A stretch of 64,000 nucleotides of DNA from NCBI GenBank assembly GCA_022453515.1, contig JAJNNY010000072.1:1-64000 (forward strand), written 5' to 3'. Made by a program: the position numbers and the translations under genes. Origin of the DNA: Astrocystis sublimbata. Lineage: Eukaryota > Ascomycota > Sordariomycetes > Xylariales > Xylariaceae. Shown here in pieces: positions 46,917 to 57,611 of the stretch; position 1 is the stretch's first letter, and each line of letters starts with the position of its first letter. The notes below the pieces were generated by a model. It was not told where the DNA came from and ran no database searches. It worked only from the letters and a program-made list of their open reading frames with translations.

Positions 46917-48950
46917 ATGGCAGAAGTCGAGGAACCGAAGTTCAACTCGCTGGCCGAGCGAATTGCGGCGCTGAACAAGCAGAAGAACTTCTCGTCACCG
47001 GCACCAGTTTCGAAACGCGCCCCGCCGCCGCCGCCTCCGAATAAGCAACCCTTCAGCGTCTCGGTGAACGAGGTGGACGAGGCCAACGACGACCCTGCTC
47101 AGAAGACGCCGAGCATCCCTCCCCGTCCCCGCCCGGCTAGGAGAGAGCCGCCGGTCATCCCCCAGCGAACCAATACTTCCAACGGTGCGCCTTCACCTCT
47201 GCCCGTGTCCGCTGCACAGACTCCCCCGGCTCTGCCCGGCCGACCACCGCTACCGACTCGCAACAGCACAGTAGAGTCGGCGCCAACGCCGAGGTTGCCG
47301 CCGAGGCGATCGACAAATCAGCTGCAGCTTACGAGGCGAGACTCCAACTCCTCTGACATCTCTTATGTCTCCACCATCTCCAACCTGTCACTGTCCCGTG
47401 CAAGCACCACATCCGTCGACTCTGTCGGTACTCGACGAGTGCTCGCTCCCGCCTTCGATCAGGCAAAGCTCCCGCCGCTACCCCCGTCGCGAAAGGAGAG
47501 GGAGGCCCAAGCCACCCGGGAAATCGCCCAGCGAGAGAGGACTGAAGTCATCAGCCCGCCGCTTTCTTCTACTCGCTCGGCTCCTGCTGTGCCCCTCCTC
47601 GAGCCGGGTCGCCCTAACCTTCCTCCTCGCCTGCCTTCACGACCTGCTGCTAGGTCACCTCTTCCGGCACAAGTTGAGAACACGCCGCCCACAGGCCCAC
47701 GTCGTCTGCCCCCTCCGCCATCAGCTTTCGTGAAGCCCAAGACCCTCTTGGAAGGCTCGTCAAACCCACCTCTACTACCTGCAAATCGACCAGGACGAGG
47801 CTCTCCGCCCCCGGTTCCAGTCAGTTCACGTCCCAGCCGCGATGCGATCGGTGCTGTCACCGTTCGGGCAGCAGCCAACCAAGCAGCGGTTTGCATGATA
47901 TGCAGAGATTTCTCTGGCCCAGACAATGTTGCAGCTCAGTTCCCGTTCCAGTCGCTCCCGAGGCAGGACCCTGTCGGCTATCTAGCTCACCATCTATGCT
48001 CACCCTTTCCATCGCAAACTGACAAGGCACGAGCGATTTTTACCTGGTGCCATCATAACATTGCCTATAATGTTGAGGAGTTCTTGGGAAAGTGCGTCAA
48101 GAGGCGTGATGTGAACGAGACAATCTTCCTCGGTAAAGCTGTGTGCCAAGGGTACGCCGAAGTCTACCAAGCGATTGCGCAGAGGGCTGGGTTGCAGTGT
48201 GATGTTGTCGGTGGACACGGCAAAGGCTATGGTTATTCGCCCCTGAAGGCCGGTCAAAGGCCTCCGCCCAAGGACCCTACAGGCCATGCTTGGAACGTAG
48301 TATGCATCGACAATGGCGAGTGGAAGCTCATAGACGCCTGTTGGGGCGCTGGGGCCCTCGGCGATCAGAAATTTGTCAAAGGCTTCAATCCCAAGATGTT
48401 CACTGTCACCAATGAGCAATTCGGCCTCTCACATTACCCGGGCAACGATCGGCATTTCTACCGCGAAGACGGCAGGATTTTATCATGGGAAGAGTACATT
48501 GTAGGCCCGAACCCCGGTACTGAAAAGCCAGACTGGTGCGGCGGCCCGTCCGCTGAAGGAATCTCCGACTTGGCTGGATACAGTCCGGCCGCGAAACACA
48601 TTCCTGTTTACAGTGGCGAGAATGTGCGATTCCAGTTCGCCAAGGTGTGCGAACATTGGACGTGGGAGCGCAATGGGAAGGGGCCGCCTTATCTCCTACT
48701 TCTGAAGATCCACGGCGCCGATGGACGCAAGGAGGACCTTGTTCCGCTAGAAACGGACGGGTATTGGTGGTGGGTCGACGTCCCGGCCAGGGATTTGGGA
48801 GCCCCGGGGATGAAAGTCCAGCTTTTCGCGCTCACGGTTCTGAATCAGCGTGATGCGAGGGGTGTCACGAAAGAAGAATACTATAAGACGAAGAAGAGTG
48901 GTGGGTATAGCATGAGTTGGGCCATTTGGTGTACGTGGGAGCTGGTCTAA
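46917..48950 (+). CDS. Transglutaminase-like protein, Cyk3-related
   Basis: Intronless, 677 residues; ATG at 46917 (MAEVEEPKFNSLAERIAALN). The N-terminal half (about 30-330) is a Pro/Arg/Ser-rich disordered region with many SH3-ligand-like PPLPPSRK and PPRPRPARR stretches. The C-terminal half carries a transglutaminase-like core: DKARAIFTWCHHNIAYN, the Cys in FLGKAVCQGYAEVYQAIAQR (near residue 410), the His in PTGHAWNVV (near 457) and the Asp in WKLIDACWG (near 472), so the Cys-His-Asp triad is complete. YWWWVDVPARDLG and MSWAIWCTWELV end the protein. It resembles the fungal Cyk3-type cytokinesis group (TGc region plus Pro-rich tail). No SH3 domain is seen at the N-terminus, so it may be a shorter paralogue. 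Role in septation is inference. Confidence 0.85.
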   Translation: MAEVEEPKFNSLAERIAALNKQKNFSSPAPVSKRAPPPPPPNKQPFSVSVNEVDEANDDPAQKTPSIPPRPRPARREPPVIPQRTNTSNGAPSPLPVSAAQTPPALPGRPPLPTRNSTVESAPTPRLPPRRSTNQLQLTRRDSNSSDISYVSTISNLSLSRASTTSVDSVGTRRVLAPAFDQAKLPPLPPSRKEREAQATREIAQRERTEVISPPLSSTRSAPAVPLLEPGRPNLPPRLPSRPAARSPLPAQVENTPPTGPRRLPPPPSAFVKPKTLLEGSSNPPLLPANRPGRGSPPPVPVSSRPSRDAIGAVTVRAAANQAAVCMICRDFSGPDNVAAQFPFQSLPRQDPVGYLAHHLCSPFPSQTDKARAIFTWCHHNIAYNVEEFLGKCVKRRDVNETIFLGKAVCQGYAEVYQAIAQRAGLQCDVVGGHGKGYGYSPLKAGQRPPPKDPTGHAWNVVCIDNGEWKLIDACWGAGALGDQKFVKGFNPKMFTVTNEQFGLSHYPGNDRHFYREDGRILSWEEYIVGPNPGTEKPDWCGGPSAEGISDLAGYSPAAKHIPVYSGENVRFQFAKVCEHWTWERNGKGPPYLLLLKIHGADGRKEDLVPLETDGYWWWVDVPARDLGAPGMKVQLFALTVLNQRDARGVTKEEYYKTKKSGGYSMSWAIWCTWELV

Positions 48951-49628
48951 AATGATCTCACTGCATATGAGCAGGGACCTGAGTTTGGTGGTCGGTCAGC
49001 CTGAGAAGAGAAAGGCGTTGTATTTGCGGGACGAGAAATGAGAATTGGTGATGTTTGCTATCACATCATAATGAGTTGTTGATGGCTTTGTTACACAAGT
49101 AGTGGCATGGGGCGTGAAGGCGTTGAGATATCACACATTTTTTTGGGTCTGGGATGAGATTGGCGGCATGCGATCTTAGAACTACGTACGCTATGAAAGC
49201 CTAGCATCAGTCTTCTTTGTTACATTTTGCCTTTTCATATGGAAATGTGAATGTTTGGATGAAAGTGTTGTATTTGGTGTACTGATGGGGGGGATCTCAT
49301 ATTATAATTGAAGTTATTAAACTAGCATGATAGATGTTCTAGGGTAGAAGCCTCGATTACAACGTGACTCAACGCAGCGAGTTCAATTGGTACACATGCA
49401 ATAATATGTCCAAGTGCAGAGCAGTTTTCTCCATCGCATAACCTCCGAGCAGGAGGCTTTGGTAATAGATCAAGCCGAATTCCGAATCTAGTCCTCAACT
49501 CCGACCCTTGGAATGTATTGAAAAAGGCAACATGACAGACATTACAAAATTTTAAATAATAATAATAATACGCTGATGAGCAAAGGCGACATAAACAAAG
49601 AATAGAGATAAAACATTGTTGTCTAGTT
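48951..49628. other. Intergenic region between convergent transglutaminase-like and MFS genes
   Basis: About 0.7 kb of AT-rich 3' flanks with an AAT microsatellite near 49556-49570. Nothing else recognised. Confidence 0.5.
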
Positions 49629-50183
49629 TCAATTCACATGCCTCATACCCCTCGGCAGGTACAATGGACTCTGAGGAGACACGGGCTCAAGCGAAGCCGT
49701 CCGCGAGAGCTGCCGAGAGTGCTGCCGATGCCGATCTAAGCGCCGCCTCGCCTCCATCTCCTCGCTCTCACTTCGCCGTGTTTGCTCTTGCTCGTGTTGA
49801 TCGTCACGCTCCAGCTGCGCTGACACCCGGCGCGCCGTCTCGACTAGCTCTTGCGTCGATGGCTCTCTCCGAGGCCTGTGGGGGTGTGGGGACGGTATTA
49901 GGGGTAAATCAGGGGTAGGCGCAGATGCTGCCGAGGGCCGTCGGCCACGACCACGGCTGCCGTTCTGCGGTATGGATATGCGTGAGGGACGCGCTGGGGC
50001 ACTTTCATAGGAGTGCCGGCCTATGAGATTATGAGCGGTGGTGTTGGTGTTATTGTTGGAACCGGAGAAGGGCCGTGTCAGTTCCTCGAGTTAGAATACG
50101 GCTTCGCGCGCAATTGATGCGAGACGGGCTGCTTCTTCGAGGGCTTCGGCGGATGGTGTGTTGTTTGCTAGATGATTTGGATC
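49629..50183 (-). other. Coding-like extension of the MFS reading frame behind its stop codon
   Basis: The reading frame of the MFS gene continues past its TAG (50184-50186) for 30 codons, meets a TAA (50091-50093) and runs on for 153 codons to a TGA at 49629. The peptide looks real rather than random: PSAEALEEAARLASIAREA, then LEELTRPFSGSNNNTNTT, AHNLIGRHSYES, and a charged helical part QELVETARRVSAQLERDD and RRSESEEMEARRRLDRHRQ. A 45-nt GT-AG interval (50184-50228, GTGCTG...GCTAG) could splice out the first stop in frame; the second stop has no good intron. So this is either a cytosolic tail reached by splicing I cannot fully resolve, or a tail recently lost by nonsense mutation. Confidence 0.55.
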
Positions 50184-52434
50184 CTAGCTGCGTGGGTTAT
50201 GGTCGGATGGAGGAGTCGCCGTCAGCACCCGTGAAAGCTGGCAGTGCTCGCAATGGTCACAGCCTCGTTTCCGGGGCGGTGGTACTGGCGGAGGGGTTGC
50301 ATCTGTGTCGTCTGTAGCACCATTTGCTATGGCGGTTTCGTCTCTCCTTTCAGGGTTGGAGTGGGTGTCAGACGAGAGTTTGCGAGACGAGTCTACGAAA
50401 AGGCCTCCCGATCCTTCGCTTGCTGCATCATCAGGTGATGGCGCTTTTGCACCAGCTTGGGCGGAAGGAGCAGTACCTCTTGGTAGTCCAACCTTCTTCA
50501 CATTCTTCCACTCCATGAAGATGGCTGCCGCGACAGCCCCGAGAGCCACGCCCATAGCACACCTGAATATTTGAGATATGGCCTGGTTATACACCGCCTT
50601 CACCATCGCACGGTCCTTGGGCGCCACAGACATCAATAGTTCCGTGACGCCTTGGTTCGTAATCTGGTCCGCTGTAAGACCAGTGATGTGGAGATGGGAG
50701 ACTAGGTACGTGCTCAGGAGATTCTGTCCGACAGAGGAGAATATGCCACCGCCCAATTGCTGGGCGAAGAACATGATCGCGATACCGATGGGGACGTCAG
50801 GGGTGGGTAAGACGGCCTGAGCCGCAAGACTCGATGCTTGCAGGCCGAGGCCCAGCCCGAATCCAGCAATCACCTGGTACCCGATCCAGTGCGATGAGGA
50901 TTCGTTGACTCGGAATGTGCTCATGAGCCCCTGGCCAGTGGCTAGGAGGCTCGGCGATGCGATCATTGCTGGTACATAGTAGCCGACTTTCTGGGTGAAG
51001 GCTCCCGATGAAATGCTCGCGACTACCAGACTGAGTACGAAAGGCAGCGTGTAGACCCCCGATTGCGTGGCACTTACGCCTTGCACGACTTGGACTATAT
51101 CGAAATGTCAACATGGTTCCTTGCATTCGATGGAGACAATAATATTGCCAACTTACACCATAACGGAAGATAGTAAATTGCCATTAAGAACGACCCTGCG
51201 AGAGCGAACATGAAGATAGTAGCAGCTAGAATGCTGCGCTTGCGGATGATCCTAACGGGAACAGTGGCCGTCTTAGGCATGAATACTTGAACAGCGATGA
51301 AAGCGAAGAGAAGTACTCCAAAGAGGACGAAGAGCACAATGATTCGCCAGTTACCCCACGCGTAAGTCGAGCCTCCCCATTGCAGCGCGATCAGAAGACT
51401 GACGATGCTTGGGACGAAGAAGAAGGTTCCTAAGGGGTCCAGGCGTCGGATCTGCTCCCAAGCGCTGGCCGGTGGATGCGGATGCCTGGATGGTTTCAAC
51501 ACGAAAATTATACTCGCGGCAGCAACAGCGCCAATGGGGAGGTTGATATAGAAACACCATCTTGTTTGGATGTGTTAGCAAGTTGAGCATTATGGTACTG
51601 AAAAATGAGCTACGTACCTCCAAGTCGCCGCGTCAGTAAGAGCGCCACCCACCTATAATACTGCAGTAAGTATTTTGCATATATCATTAATTGTCAGGGG
51701 GTATAGAGGAACAGTAGTGGCAGTGATATTCTATCAAGGCTATACAACCATTCGAAGTATGCCGAGAGGGAAGGATCAGACTTTGGAGAGTGACATACCA
51801 GCGGGCCAAGGACAGACGCAAGCCCGAATATGGTGCCGAACAAGCCTTGGAACATTGGTCTTTTTCGAAGCGGTACCATGGTGACCATGATGATGGTCAC
51901 GCCCGAGAAGATGCCAGCACCGCCTATCCCTGCGATGGCACGACCGACGATAAAGACGATGGAGTTGGGAGCTGCTCCGCATAGCACAGACCCGACCTCA
52001 AACACGACAACACTTATCAGGAAAGTCCTGGTTGACGGTTAGAAGCCACTTGAATAAAGGCTTAATGAACTCTCAATCAGTGAAATGCTACATCATACAT
52101 ACCATTTGATGTCATAGAACTTATAGACCCGGCCGAACAAGAGCTGCGAGGCGGCCGTGGTGAGCTGGTAGGCTGATCCATACCACCCGATGTCTCCCAG
52201 ACTGTGGAACTCCTGGGTGATTTGCGGCGTAGCGGTGCCAATGATTGTTCTGTCGAGAGCTACGAGAAATAAGGCGAGGAATATGCTTATGATGACAGAC
52301 CAGAATTTCAAAGTTTTGGGTTGGAAGCGCTGTTCGGCATCGTCATCGGGCAGCGGCGGAGGACCAGAAGATTGCACTTGCATAGGCATAGGCGGTGATA
52401 CTCGCCCGTTTGTCTTTTCTATATCTTGGTCCAT
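50184..52434 (-). CDS. MFS drug/toxin efflux transporter, DHA2 family (14 TM)
   Basis: Proton-coupled exporter of the plasma membrane, 636 residues. Exons: 52103-52434, 51799-52027, 51618-51652 (35 nt), 51157-51560, 50184-51094, all with GT-AG introns (75, 146, 57, 62 nt) and matching phases. After a cytosolic Pro-rich N-terminus, TM1 ends in [20 protein letters not shown] (motif D1-like). Then [14 protein letters not shown], and [17 protein letters not shown] through [20 protein letters not shown], the antiporter motif C region. [14 protein letters not shown] is typical of DHA2/TRI12-like pumps. TM7-14 are seen through [20 protein letters not shown] and [20 protein letters not shown]. The tail is hydrophilic ([18 protein letters not shown]). 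Such pumps often export secondary metabolites; the substrate here is unknown. The frame continues beyond the stop (see 49629-50183). Confidence 0.93.
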
Positions 52435-53780
52435 GGCGGATACGTATGCCCCCCCTAGCTCGCGTTATAGTGCGAGGGCTTCTAGGAAGAGAGTCGGCTA
52501 TAAAAAAGATTGGGAGACAAAACACTTATGCAAGAAGAGTGGCGTGGATAAGGGGGGGCAAAGGCGGAAGCAGCATGGCAGACAGACATGTAGTTGAAGT
52601 ATCTCTAGCTATCCAACGTCTGGTACTACGCGAGCGGCAACGGTTTTCATGTACAGTCCGTATAAGAAAGCCGAGCCCCAGTTGATCAAGGCGTGGACGG
52701 ACTATTGCTCACCATCCCCCAATGGATATTAGTTGTCGCCCGGACGAAGTACGCTCGAGTGCTGGACTTAGAAGAGGTGTGCGGGAAGACAAAGGTCCGC
52801 CTCCCGCTTGGTTATTTTCGGATTGGGTGCCATTCTTCTAGAACTAGCAGACGTCCCGTCAACGGTTCGATAGCCGTGTTGCACAACTACGCCGTGTACA
52901 CGTGCTTCAGTTTCTCGTAGGCTTGAAGGGTTGGGGAACCTCCGTGCATGATGCCTACGGTGTTGTACGGGGGACGCACGGATGTCCAAGTCTTGGTGGG
53001 GCTGATTGAGCAGCTAACAACGCGAGACTTGACGGACGCACGAGCTCACCAAAGCACTGGTCTACGGAATGTAAGTACGACTAAGCATGGGAGTTTAAGG
53101 TTCTTGACGTTGTAAGAACCCTAGGTCCAAGCAAGTGATCAAATAATCAAATGTTCGTTTGCGCAAAGATGCTCATTATGCATGCTACCGACTCAACAAC
53201 ACGGAAATGATAGTTATACGATGCACGCAGTTACCGACACTCTGGCACGCTGGGTCACCTATCACGAACAGTGGAAGTCATCGAGTCCTGGGGGCCTGGT
53301 TGTTGTAAGTTGTCAAGCTCCATATCCACTGCTTCGTCCGGTGGATGGATTTCCCAGATCTGTGGCTAGCGCAATCGTCTCTCATAAAAGCCCGCCCGAC
53401 GATGCCTAACAGAGTTAGTTCCGCTCACCAGAACCCGACCAGAAGCTCAGCTGCAGGTAGGAAAGGCTGAGAGCTGACATAAACTAGTCAAGGACTCGTC
53501 GGATATGCTACAGATTCTCGGTCCCGAGAACAAGCTTTGTTGTCCGAGGACTTCCTACCCCTGCACGCCCTGGACCTCGACTTGAAACTTGAAACGAGAA
53601 ACGGTAAATAACAAGGACCAGCAACGTCAGCAATCGTTGGGTGGGTGTTCAGTACTCGAGGTACTGTTCTCAGCGACCATGACCCGCATGATACAAACTC
53701 AAATAGTCATCGTCAGTGGTTCAACGTAAGTAAGCTACCTACCTAGGTATGGATGATAAGCGATGACTGAGAGTTGAAGA

Positions 53781-53822
53781 TTTAGGTAGATAGAGGTAGG
53801 CAATTACCTACCTAGGTAGTAC
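53781..53822. repeat. Palindromic AGGTAG / CTACCTAGGTAG element cluster
   Basis: TTAGGTAGATAGAGGTAGG followed by ACCTACCTAGGTAGT, two arms of the same intergenic family in inverted orientation; a further copy lies at 53735-53750. Confidence 0.6.
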
Positions 53823-54373
53823 TTAGTAAGAGGGACATCTGGAGTTGAGGTGGCCAGAGGCATGAACATGAGGCCTTTTGTTCTTTAATTGGCTTGCTTA
53901 CAAGGTCATCGGCAATTGAACCGAGACTAACCAGATGGAGGGGTAAGCTATCTTGCCTCCTTAGCACCTACATAGGGAAGGTACCAGCGGGCAGCAAGCT
54001 ACTAGAACTTTGGAAGTACCTGAGATGCTGAGATGCTGAGGTCCTATCGTACCACGGGCATGATGGATGATGGCTATTACTCTCACATCCCTCTTTAGCT
54101 CGTCTTCGTTCATCTACGAGCTGCATCGCCCGCAGCCTGCCTACTACCACCTTCTCTTCCTTGCACTCTCTCTCCTCTCTTCAATACCTGCAGTCATTCC
54201 TTTCTTGTCTCCGTTGTCTTATCCGAGTACATCACACTCAGCTTACGGCCTTCGCTCTCATAAATTATTATCATCCCACGGGTTATGGATGGGCCGCGGC
54301 GGCGATCTGTCAAGCCATCCCAAGCCAACGTTGAACGAGCATCTACAGTACATACCACCGGTACTTATACATA

Positions 54374-54426
54374 TCACATCACATCGCATCACATCACATC
54401 GCATCACATCGCACATCGCACATCGC
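54374..54426. repeat. ATCAC/ATCGC pentanucleotide microsatellite
   Basis: Alternating CATCACATCGCAT units, directly visible; intergenic. Confidence 0.85.
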
Positions 54427-54690
54427 CTTATTAGGTATCTAAGGATTAGGTACTTAGGCGGGTAGTTCCTACAGTACAGGCCCCGAGGTTGCAGCGGCCG
54501 CGAGCGCAAGCGACGACGGGTTCCTGTGGTTCGTTCGGTCCCGAGGACCCCGCATTCGACAGGCACGTCTAGCACACGCCCCTGGCCCAAGTCGCCACTC
54601 GATGCCAACAATACTACGGGAACACACTTAGTAGGTACAATACTGCTACCTGCCAATGACAGCCTCGCCGGAGCCCAGTCTCACGTACGT

Positions 54691-54730
54691 AGGCAGACCT
54701 TGACAGACCTGGACAGACCTGGACAGACCA
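54691..54730 (+). repeat. 10-bp tandem repeat, four units (TGGACAGACC)
   Basis: Units AGGCAGACCT, TGACAGACCT, GGACAGACCT, GGACAGACCA; intergenic upstream of the Zn2Cys6 gene. Confidence 0.8.
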
Positions 54731-55094
54731 TCCCGTACGTGTACCCGACGCGTACACACACCTCTCTCTTACCCGACGTCTTGTTATCGATGACTACCTA
54801 CTGGTCGTAGCATTGAGTGCAGTACAGTGCTGTGCAGGACACCAGCACTCCGCTGGTTCGCGGCTTCGTTTAAGCTTCGGCCGTGTGTGCCGCGTTGCAT
54901 TAGCATTGGCCGTCGTCTACATGCGTCTGCGCTAGACTGTGGGCACACGCACACCCCCCCAGAGCAAGGTCCTGTTCTACCTACCTACCTAGCTGTACGG
55001 TAGCCTCTGGAGGTAGTCAGTCGTCTCCTCCTCGCTCGCCCTCTCCTGCCTATGCTCGCTTGTCCTCCGACTCGGGACCGACTGAGTCGTGAGG

Positions 55095-57611
55095 ATGCCT
55101 GCCACCCCAGAGTCTCATCATTCCGGCGATGGCAGCTCAGTCTATAACCACTCCACTCCGATCGGCGCGTCGGTTGCGAACACCCCGCCAGACCCGGACT
55201 CTGTGGTCAAGGTCACCCGCGGCCACAGCTGTGTCCTCTGCCAGCAGCGCAAGGTGAGATGTGACAAGCGGAAGCCATGTTCCAATTGCGTCAAGGCCGG
55301 CGTCGAGTGCCGCGTTGTGCCACCCCAGCCCCCGCGCCGGAGGAAGAAGCGCGTGCCTGAGCGCGACATTGTCGAGCGCCTCAGGAAGTACGAGGCCTTG
55401 TTGTCTCAGAACGGCATCGAGTTCGAGTCGCTTGGCCCGGACATAAAGATCACCGACCCTGGCTCCGTCGAGGAGGGCGACGAGCTCGATCCCGAGTTCA
55501 CCAGACACAGGGCCAGGGCCTCACCCGATGGTCGCGATCCTGATGTTATCTCTTCTGTTGGTGAGAACCTCCACAGGCCGCGGTGAGTACCATCCCCAGA
55601 TGCCCAGGTCGCCCCATCTTGGTGGGGTGAAACGGGTGAGACTGTCGCACGTGCTAATTAAGACATGTCGACAGCACTTTCAGGTGGTTCCCTTTTCAGA
55701 AAGAGGTGCGTCGTTGATCCTGTATTTGTCCCTTTGTAAACTCAATATTGATTCCATGTCCAGTTTCGGGCGCCCAGCGACCCAGTTCCGGATTCCTCTG
55801 AGGAAGAAGACGTTGGGTCCACAATCAATCAAGCCTTCGACCACATGTTCGGCGATACAGATGGCTTCCCCTTCGCCGTGGGTGGTGGTGCGCAGAGCGT
55901 CACCGAGCTACACCCCTCTGGTGTCCAAATCTTCCAATTATGGCAGATATACCTGGACAACGTCAACCCTCTGCTCAAATTAACACACACGCCTACTCTG
56001 CAAGTCCAGATCATTGAAGCTTCGACGAACCTCGCAAAGGTGTCCAAAAGCTTAGAGGCCCTGATGTTTTCCATATATCTCATGGCCATCACAAGTCTTA
56101 CCGACGAAGAAACACAGCAGACCTTTAGTGAGCCGAAAAAGAACCTGCTTATGAAATACCAGCATGCCGCACAGCAAGCTTTATATAACGCCGGGTTCAT
56201 GCGCATGCCGGACTTGACTGTCCTGCAAGCATACCTGCTGTACTGTGTAAGATTTTCCTTTAAGTGTCTGATTCCTTCTAATCCTAACCAGATCCAGACC
56301 GGCGTCAGACAACATACAGATCCGCGTTCCCTGTTCTGTCTAACGGGCATGGGGGTTCGCTTAGCCCAACGTCTTGGGCTCCAGCGGGACGGCGCGGAGT
56401 ATGGGTTCACACCTTTCGAGGTAGAAGAGAGGCGCAGGCTCTGGTGGAATCTGGCCGGCTTCGACCGGCGCCTAGGTGAAATGTGTGGATCAACTATCAC
56501 GGCTATCTCAACCGGTGGCAATTGCAAGTTGCCGCTCAACATCAATGATGGCGACTTGAATACACATGCCAAAGATCCTCCTCCCCTGCATATCGGTGCC
56601 ACCGAAATGATCTTTGCCCTTACCAGGCTTGAGTTTGCTAAAGCGCCGGGCAACGACAAGATGAAAGCTCAACTGTCTGCCGCCAATCCACAAGCGGTAA
56701 CAAACTTAGCCGACCACCGTCTCTCGGGTTACCTCGACCAATTCGCACACTACATGGAGGAAACGTACTTGAAGTATTGTGACCCCAAGATACCCGTCCA
56801 CTATATGACGCTGCTCATGACGCGAGCCCACATTTGCAAGCTAAAGATCATCTCTGGTTTTTTCCGGGTCGCCATTACTGCCCCGTCAACCTTGCCTGCT
56901 GCAGAGAGCGAAGCTCTTCTCATCGAGGCCATTCGAATGCTTGAGTATGACAGCATGTTGCAGGCTCATGAGAAGCTGAAAGGCTTCCTCTGGTACACCA
57001 ATATGCATTTCCCATTTCCCGCCTACGTTTGTCTTCTAAGCGAACTGCGCACTCGTACGAGCGGTGATCTGTGCGAACGGGCTTGGGAGACAATATTTGA
57101 GCATGCCGAAAGAAGGCAAATGACCACAACAACAAAAACACCTCTACATCTCGCTTTCAGTGCTCTTTTCGTCAAGGCCTGGGATGCCAGAGAGGCTACT
57201 GAGGCCTCAAACGGTCGTACTCTTGCACCACCAAGACTGATTACAGTCATGAAACAAATCGACGCCCAGAGACCCAGAAAAGCCAAAGACAAATCACCAT
57301 TGCCTACCCCATCGCCAAAGATACCAGTAGCTAGTAACGCATATGCTTCGGCAGCCCCATCGTCATCTGTACCGACGACAAGTGTCGTACCCAACGCAGC
57401 GGTCTATCAGCCTGCCGATATGTACAATATGCAACCTGCCGATCTCAACAGGCAGTTCTCCATGGTGTTCCCTGATGTCAACTTTGGCGGTGAGATGGAC
57501 TGGAACTATCTTGCTCAAGAATACGGCGGGTACAACCCTCACCAGGGCATGCACAGCTTCGGTATGCCGCAAGTGATGCAGGATCCAACACAAGCTAGTT
57601 CCTGGCACTGA
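55095..57611 (+). CDS. Zn2Cys6 transcription factor with Fungal_trans domain
   Basis: Nuclear DNA-binding regulator of about 773 residues. Exons: 55095-55582, 55675-55705 (31 nt), 55764-56246, 56292-57611; the last acceptor could also be 56297, in frame. The zinc cluster is complete: Cys46-X2-Cys49-X6-Cys56-X5-Cys62-X2-Cys65-X6-Cys72, followed by a basic PRRRKKR linker and a coiled coil (ERDIVERLRKYEALLSQNG). The Fungal_trans (middle homology) region runs from VQIFQLWQIYLDNVNPLLKL through RLAQRLGLQRDGAEYGFTPF and EVEERRRLWWNLAGFDRRLG. The C-terminus is Ser/Pro/Tyr/Gln-rich, a likely activation domain (DLNRQFSMVFPDVNFGGEMD). It is divergent from the MFS pump, a common layout for a pathway regulator; that it controls the pump is inference. 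Confidence 0.92.

Larger units (their letters stand above)
52435..55094. other. Shared upstream region of MFS and Zn2Cys6 genes, repeat-rich
   Basis: 2.7 kb between divergent genes. Holds palindromic CCTACCTAGGTA elements (53735-53750, 53781-53822), an ATCACATCRC microsatellite (54374-54426), a 10-bp tandem repeat (54691-54730) and a CTACCTACCTACCTAG tract (54978-54993). No supported gene. Confidence 0.55.

Noticed and set aside
54067..54465. 132-codon open frame upstream of the Zn2Cys6 gene
   Set aside because: Its second half simply translates the ATCACATCGC microsatellite.
54361..54730. Regularly spaced repeats as a CRISPR array
   Set aside because: Units are simple tandem repeats without spacers, in a eukaryotic genome.
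55829..56659. 276-codon open frame antisense to the Zn2Cys6 factor
   Set aside because: Antisense shadow; the sense strand encodes the Fungal_trans domain.
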